Shown here piece after piece: positions 57,596 to 64,000 of a stretch of DNA of 64,000 nucleotides (its first letter is position 1; every line of letters starts with the position of its first letter). The DNA is from Owenia fusiformis (lineage: Eukaryota > Annelida > Polychaeta > Sabellida > Oweniidae). A model generated the notes under the pieces. It did not search any database and was not told where the DNA came from. It worked only from the letters and a program-made list of their open reading frames with translations. The DNA lies in NCBI GenBank assembly GCA_903813345.2, contig CAIIXF020000007.1:16474714-16538713 (forward strand), in the 5' to 3' direction. Made by a program: the position numbers and the translations under genes.

Positions 57596-60195
57596 ACGAG
57601 CCCCCAATTCCCCCACACACATACAGCCTGGCTAAGGGCTTGAGTAATATAAAAAAAGACTTCAGACAAAAAAGTGCGTGCGTGTTGTTTGGAAAAAGAA
57701 ATTACCCCAGTATCTTATGATGGTCATTTCGAAAAAGCTCTTTTAGATTAAACGTAATCAAAAGCTACGAAAACCAAATTTAGTCTCCTGTTTAAAAAGC
57801 CCGGTGTGAAAGAAATGATGGTCCCCCAGGGATTATGGTCCCCTTTCTTAAAGGCCCTAAAGTGGAATCAATTCTAAAAAAATCTTAAAAGATACTTCCG
57901 GTGGTATGCGCATCGGTTTCTTTACGAAAACTAAGACTTTACTTTATCGACAAATTTTATTTTGCTCGTACAGACTAGGTTTTTATTTTATAAGCAAAAG
58001 GTAACGGTTAAAAATAGAAAATGGAATTTTATTGCTTCACAAAACACGTTGTAGAAACTAACGTTTAAAGATACTATACAATATTTCAGGATGTTAAAAT
58101 CCACCTCAGTCTAATAAATGTGTCTAAATTCCACGATTACCACGTACAGAATAAAAAAGTTAGAAACTTCTAAAAAGCTCTCCGTATTAATCCTTCTCTT
58201 TTACATTTCTTCGTGGGAGGAGAAAAAGTAATATAAGGGAGTTTAAGCTTGCGTAAAATCGAAACGCCAACCTATGTGTTGTACCTTGCCGTAACCGAGC
58301 ATTATACCATAAACTACATTGATAGTTTGTGAAGTTTGAACTAAAAAATTCACGGTCAAGTTCACTGTCTAGGATGTTGTTACAAACATTTACATATAAA
58401 AATATAGAAACTAGATCAGATCTTTCTGATACGATGAAAACATTCAGTTTGCTCAAATGTCATCACCCTCGTATTGTACCTACAGTGCACGTTCACCTGG
58501 TACACACATTGTGATAATAGGACCCGGTCCATTCACTTTCAAAATTAAACTAATATTATATTAAAATACCTTAAAGTATTTTAAAAGATTGAAAATTAAT
58601 AAATATTTTGCTTTTCAACATTATTTATAATGATGATGTTATAAAGTAGGCCATGTCATAGTAAAAGGGATACTCCTGAAATGATTAATGGAGTCTATAT
58701 AAATGTATCATCCAAAAAAGATGTGTATTGGAGGACTCATGATTATTAGACACCCTTTTCTGGAAAAGAACATTATTAAATGAAGGCCACAAACTTTGTC
58801 CTATAGTGAGGGCATCGGAGAAGAACTGTACATGTAAAATTGTATGAACGTATATTGCCCATTTCTTAAGTTATCGCTTTTGACATAGGGGTCATTCAAA
58901 ATAATTTGAGGTTAAAAATGTCAAACGATAACGTCGACTCTATTTACATTTTTATTTTTACAATTCAATACCAAAATCCAAGGAAACATGCTTATTGTTT
59001 GTTTGACACACACAAACGTGATAAATAATATCTTATTTGAAATTAAACCAGACCAATAAACGATTAACGAAAATATGTTAATTTTTTATTCCTTTGAAAA
59101 TTGCTCAGGTTACGAAATGCCAATATACATGCCGCTTACGAATTCATAAAATGTAATGTGTTTCCTCTACAATTCATGAAAAATCCATTGTCATATGAAT
59201 ATTTTAATTTTCCAATTTTGCATTTTTTGAAATATCAGTTATCGTAAATTGGCCCATATATCAAATTATATGAATACACGCAAATTTGAATCAAGGTGAG
59301 AACCAAGGTATTTCCTTGTACTTCTTAAGTTACAGTAAATTGAAAACATATTGATGAGGGTACACAGGGTAGATTTTTATTTTTATTATTTGACACGAGA
59401 AAGAATTTCATTTTAGTCCAAATCTCTTTCATTAACTATTGCCATATTGTGTGTTAACAATGGCTCAGAAGTTACAAGAATGAAATTAGAGTAGAAGGAG
59501 AATAGTAGAAGAGTAGATTAAATGGACCGAGAGAACGATAATAATGAGATTATGATGGATTATGGGTCACCTGGTTCCATGCGTCACACTTTACCTATAT
59601 CTGGTACAGCGCCGCCAACCAAAAAGACCACACTTGGCTCCGTATTTTTGCAACTTGCGATACGACACTTGCACTGTGTACCGTTCCTCTCGACGCCTTT
59701 GACTGGTACACCACCCACTACAATGTTCAATCGAATAGATCATATCCATTTTCCCAAACTATGGCAATTTTAGTTTTTTGAATTCCAATTTTATTCTAAC
59801 AATTAATATTCATCAATTAATATATTTTATTTACCTTTTGGTATCCCGAAAAGATAGCCACAGCAAAATGAATCCCAGAGTTATAGAGACGTGCATCGCG
59901 TCCAGATTTCATGTAGCGTTATAGTAAAAAAAATAAAAGGCCCCATGCTAAGTTTCAAAAATATTTTTATCATTTAAGAATTTTCGTCACATGTTCGCTC
60001 ATATGTTAGGGGTCTTAATGTATTAATTAGACTAATTAGTTATTTCATCAATTTAGATTTAGAGTTTTGACGTTTTGACTAAAAAGGATGTTCCACATAT
60101 TACATTTAGAAAGGCTAGTGTATAGTGACTAAAATATAAACTAACGTGGTATAAACCTTCTACATGGCCTTTAAAGGTGGTATATACAGGACACA
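57596..60195. other. Gene-poor stretch, nothing recognised
   Basis: AT-rich, short ORFs only, with no family resemblance. No tRNA-like cloverleaf or other RNA gene seen. Confidence 0.4.
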
Positions 60196-60801
60196 GGGTG
60201 TTCCATATGTTTCAGGAATGATGCTGTATTTTATTGGTCTCCTTTTCAATCTCACTGAATTTTAAACAAAATGTGTCCAAATATGTTGTGACTATTTTGA
60301 GAAAGTTTCGTATCATGAAGGCCAGTAGACTTAATAATATGGTTGCCATAGTAACCCATGTGTAGGGTAGGTGGAGCAGGTGTAACAACGCGCAAAACGT
60401 TTGAAATATTTTTAAAAATAGTCATAGTGGAAATTAAAAAATGTCATCATTGATGACATTAAAATTGAAACATCTGAAATGTCATGAGTTACAAAGGAGA
60501 ATGGTCAGAGGCTATTTTGGCTGAGCGGCCATCTTGAAAAGTTGAAATGTCATCAGCAAAGGAGAAACGTTGACTTAGGCAATGCACAACAGTCCAAGAC
60601 TGTGTGAAAATCATGATTTCTGCAGCAGACACAATTAAATTCCTTAGGAGTACAGATGGGGAGTCAATAATGGCAACCTCAAGAGGGTATCAGTTGTACC
60701 AGCTGTTCAAATCTGGAAGGGAAACTAAGACCAATAATCCAAAATGTGGATGTCCAAGAACGCTTCTGCATATCCAGAGTAATGGTGTCAATTCTTTTTA
60801 A
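60196..60801 (+). pseudogene. Mariner/Tc1-like transposon relic
   Basis: ACACAGGGTGTTCCATATGT at about 60199 resembles a mariner-type end. From 60604 a short ORF contains RGYQLYQLFKSGRETKTN, then PKCGCPRT, which resembles the paired-HTH and linker of mariner transposases (..GRPRT). No DD(D/E) region and no matching right end. Confidence 0.35.
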
Positions 60802-61825
60802 TTTCCAGGAATCCACATTTTGCTTAATTTCTGACATATTTGATGCAACTACACTGTATGAACAGTGATAGCCTACTATTAAAAGTGCGTAATCAAAGAC
60901 TCGACAAGATGAGCAAAATTGAAATATTTTGTAACGGTTATTTTTTTGTGTTTATATACAGGCTACTGGTGATTCAATAAGGTTTTGTAGGCACAAGAAC
61001 GCCCATATGCTTTGAAAAATATATATTAGTTTGACCATTTTTCGTATATGTGATTGATTTTACGATGGAAAGATATAAATGCGATATAATATGTGTTAAA
61101 TTATTTAAAAAGCTTTAAAATATCAAAAACGATAGAAGTTTTTTACTCTCTTTAATTTTTTATACTTAGGTAGGGTCTTGGGCTTCCATTTGACAAAGAT
61201 AAAATTCACGTTTCCTCAAGCGTAACACCTTATAGTTGAAACAGTTTTGTAAAGTCCCATTTCAGACCATTTATTTTACCATCTGATTACAAGGTATGAA
61301 ACCTTTACACATTGGCATCCAAGATGACTGTCGAATTGTAATGTAAGAATTGAATAAATCATAAATGAAAATGCATGTCACTGGATCACCCATTGTCATG
61401 ATTGTGCTTGTTATGGACATGGGGTCTCATAATAAACTTATAAAATCTGAATTGTACAATCTATTTCATCGGGGAGTTAAATCATTCTTTTGCAGCAAGG
61501 TATCAATAGGTAATATAAAAAAATGTAATGACGTAATAACCTTCAGTAGATGCCAGTAGTCAGTTCCCAATTTCACCACGAGGTGGCTAACTTGGGTCAT
61601 ATGTAAATGGCAGGTATAAGGGAAAGCTCCTCTAAAGTTCAATATTCAGTAGATTTATTGATCAATTTTCAATTAAGGTGTATAGGTGATTAGCAAAAAG
61701 CATCCTGATTATGTAATAGCTCTAAAAGTGAAAAATAGATAGGTGTAAAACACTGGTGATTTGGAGATTCCACAATTATGAACAGTTTGCATAACTCATT
61801 AACATGATGTTGTAATCACTTATAT
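60802..61825. other. Intergenic, nothing recognised
   Basis: AT-rich, with spurious short ORFs. Confidence 0.4.
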
Positions 61826-62570
61826 GAAGGCCTGAAAAATAGAAAGGCGACTGGCCATAATGGTGTCAGTTATGAAATGATAAAAACATCATACCCTGTG
61901 ATAGGGAACATTATTTTAAAGATGTTTGATACAATGTTTTCAAATACACTCTTCCCAAAAGATTGGAATGTATCATCAATAATAACTGTTTTCAAAAAGG
62001 GTAATTCAAGTGATCCTGGAAATTATCGTGGACTATTTATATCAGACTGCTTGTCAAAATTGTTCTCCATAATAATGAATAATCGTTTATATAACTATGT
62101 TCAAGAAAATCAAATCAAAACCAGATTGGCTTCAAGAAAAAGTCACGAACCACAGACCACATGTTTATTATTCGTACGCTTATTGACAGATTTATACACT
62201 TTGAGAAAAAGAAAATGTATATTTGCTTTGTAGATTTAAGAAAAGCATTTGATACGATATGGTATAAAGGGCTGTATCTCAAACTTCTTCAAGCAGGAAT
62301 TCGAGGTCATTTTTATCACATGGTAAAACACATGTATACTAATTCAATGGCATCAGTTAGAATTAACAGTAACGGTGACCATACTGATATCTTTAAATGT
62401 GAGAGGGGGGTTAAACAGGGGGACCCCCTTAGTCCATTAATATTTATATCAATGATGTTGTTGAAGAATTAACACTGGAATCAGACTTAAAATTACAAAA
62501 ACCAAAAAATAAGTTGACTGCTATTGGCAGATGATTTAGCCATAATTACTGCAAATAAGCTGATATGGAC
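61826..62570 (+). pseudogene. Decayed LINE reverse transcriptase (Jockey/CR1-like)
   Basis: Readable blocks: NRKATGHNGVSYEMIKTS, PKDWNVSSIITVFKKGNSSD, PGNYRGLFISDCLSKLF, YICFVDLRKAFDTIWYKGL, CERGVKQGDPLSPLIF, and a shifted LADDLAII near 62525. Frameshifts lie near 62135-62165 and after 62445. Endonuclease and ORF1 are absent. The typical non-LTR RT motif order makes the family call firm; the clade is tentative. Confidence 0.75.
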
Positions 62571-63245
62571 ATAAAATTGAAAAAAATAAACAGTTATTGT
62601 AAACAATGGAACCTAGATATCAATACTGATAAAAGTACAATAGTACAATAAAGCATTGAATATATATGACACTATATAATCAATACAAATTATGTTTTAG
62701 TTAACAGGCAACCCCATTGATTATTACTAGCGAATGTGGCAGAGCCTTGAGATAAAACTACATAAACCACAGACCCCAGGATAAAAACGAACAAACCAAC
62801 CTCACATATTTGAAATCATGAAGTCAAAAAATAAAACAATCATAATGCTATTATCTCTAATGACTGTGTTATGTGGATGGGACTGAGGAAAAGTTATTGG
62901 AGTCATACTTTGAAGCTAGTTTATGATGTCAGCTGTCACAACGTTCGGTCCATCTACAGGTCCTTCTACCATTTTATTGTCTATTGGAGAATGAGAGTCT
63001 ATTGTAATTTCAGAATCATATATTGTCTTTTCATTACTAATTTGATATATTCTCGTTCTATTGCAATTTCATTGGTAATTCTTTTTTGATTTTGTAGGCG
63101 TTGAATTAGATATTTTGGATGATTTCATTCGATTATTGTCAATCACTGAAATTGTCATAAATTCATCACTTGCTACAATTATGTGTTTATTTATTGATTT
63201 CACTTCATTTGGTATTATTACAGAGAAATTTCTTGTTGTCATTCC
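62571..63245. other. Intergenic, nothing recognised
   Basis: May include the decayed 3' end of the LINE copy. No convincing coding text. Confidence 0.35.
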
Positions 63246-63951
63246 AAAGGAGCACGTAGGTTATCGCAAACAATTTCAAACGATTCTAACTTGAATTATG
63301 AATATTTTCTTATCATGAACATGGGTGTATTTTTAAATCCATTCATTATCTTCAAGAAAAGTACATATAATGATAATTTAGTTAATCAGACCTAGTGATA
63401 TTGAAGGGGCAATGGACCAATCAACATACTTTTTAAAAATTGTGGACCTAATTTTCACCAAAAATGCAACGTTTTATTATATTGTTGAATGCATAATTAG
63501 AATGTGCATGTTCGATTTCCTAAAAGGAAAAGTTGATTGCTCCAGGGACTTTAATGATACTGAATTTGGATGACCAAAATGAACTGAAACTAATGGATAG
63601 CATGGGATTTTTCAATGGAGAAATAACATGGGGAACACTTATCTTAAAGCAATTAAGTTTTTCTTTCAAGAACTATTTTATACATCAATATAAAGAATAG
63701 TAATGCATTAAACATTGTAAAAAAGATTGCATTTTTGGTGAAAATGGGGTCAACATCTTTGAAAAGGTGTGTTGATGGGTTGATTGCTAGTTAAATATCT
63801 CCAAGTTTGTTTGACTTTTTTTATTACTGTGCATAATTTTTTTTGAGATAATGAATTGATGTAAAAGAGAAACTTGTCTTCATTGTCAGAAAATAGTCAT
63901 AATCCAAGAAATACCCTTCTTAAATTGTTTGCGATAACGCACGTGCTCCTT
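63246..63951. mobile_element. Foldback element at the right edge
   Basis: AAGGAGCACGTAGGTTATCG near 63247 and its near-complement at about 63925-63951 form the ends. An inner inverted pair lies at about 63412-63475 and 63720-63785 ('ttttcaccaaaaatgcaa'). No transposase and no clear target duplication. Confidence 0.6.
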
Positions 63952-64000
63952 TGCCTCTTTTTCAATAATTTTCTCATCTTCATCTCTTCTTCTTCATGAT

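Overview
The window reads as nuclear DNA of a marine invertebrate animal. It is AT-rich, its genes have many small exons with GT..AG introns, and it is loaded with transposon debris. A membrane protein with EGF-like and zona pellucida (ZP) modules, an invertebrate-type EF-hand protein, DIRS-like and R2-type (restriction-like endonuclease) retroelements, and many mobile inverted repeats point to a metazoan such as a mollusc, brachiopod or other non-vertebrate. I cannot name the species. Nothing bacterial or organellar is visible.

Layout. 1-5.1 kb, minus strand: 5' part of a multi-exon gene with three CxxC..CxxC modules, resembling animal DUF6589-type proteins; its 3' part lies off the left edge. 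5.6-17.3 kb: repeats. These include two minisatellite families, a decayed retrotransposon 3' end, hAT-like MITE copies, a TTAA-flanked MITE and two large foldback elements. 18.5-19.1 kb, plus strand: an EF-hand gene with one coding exon. 20.1-21.2 kb, minus: a decayed LINE ORF1 with a GDSL/SGNH esterase-type domain. 23.86-36.36 kb, minus: 15 exons of an EGF-ZP surface protein, in frame across every junction, with a threonine-rich repeat exon, a furin site and a hydrophobic C-terminus. 37.7-54.2 kb: a minisatellite array split by a 15.5 kb tandem LTR retrotransposon (LTR-internal-LTR-internal-LTR). 54.4-57.2 kb: a rearranged DIRS-like retroelement carrying a Harbinger-like insertion. 57.2-64 kb: gene-poor, with a mariner-like remnant, a decayed LINE reverse transcriptase and a foldback element.

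The host content is two multi-exon genes on the minus strand (one cut by the window edge, one possibly continuing upstream) and the EF-hand gene. Most other structure is mobile DNA. The most noteworthy object is the young tandem LTR element: 2.7 kb LTRs, a gag-protease-only coding region with an RS-rich tail, one shared 4-bp target duplication, and a middle LTR whose internal repeat array differs from the two outer ones. Three copies of one MITE family with perfect 8-bp target duplications are also clear. All exon calls were made by eye from splice signals and phase; no alignment or database search was run.
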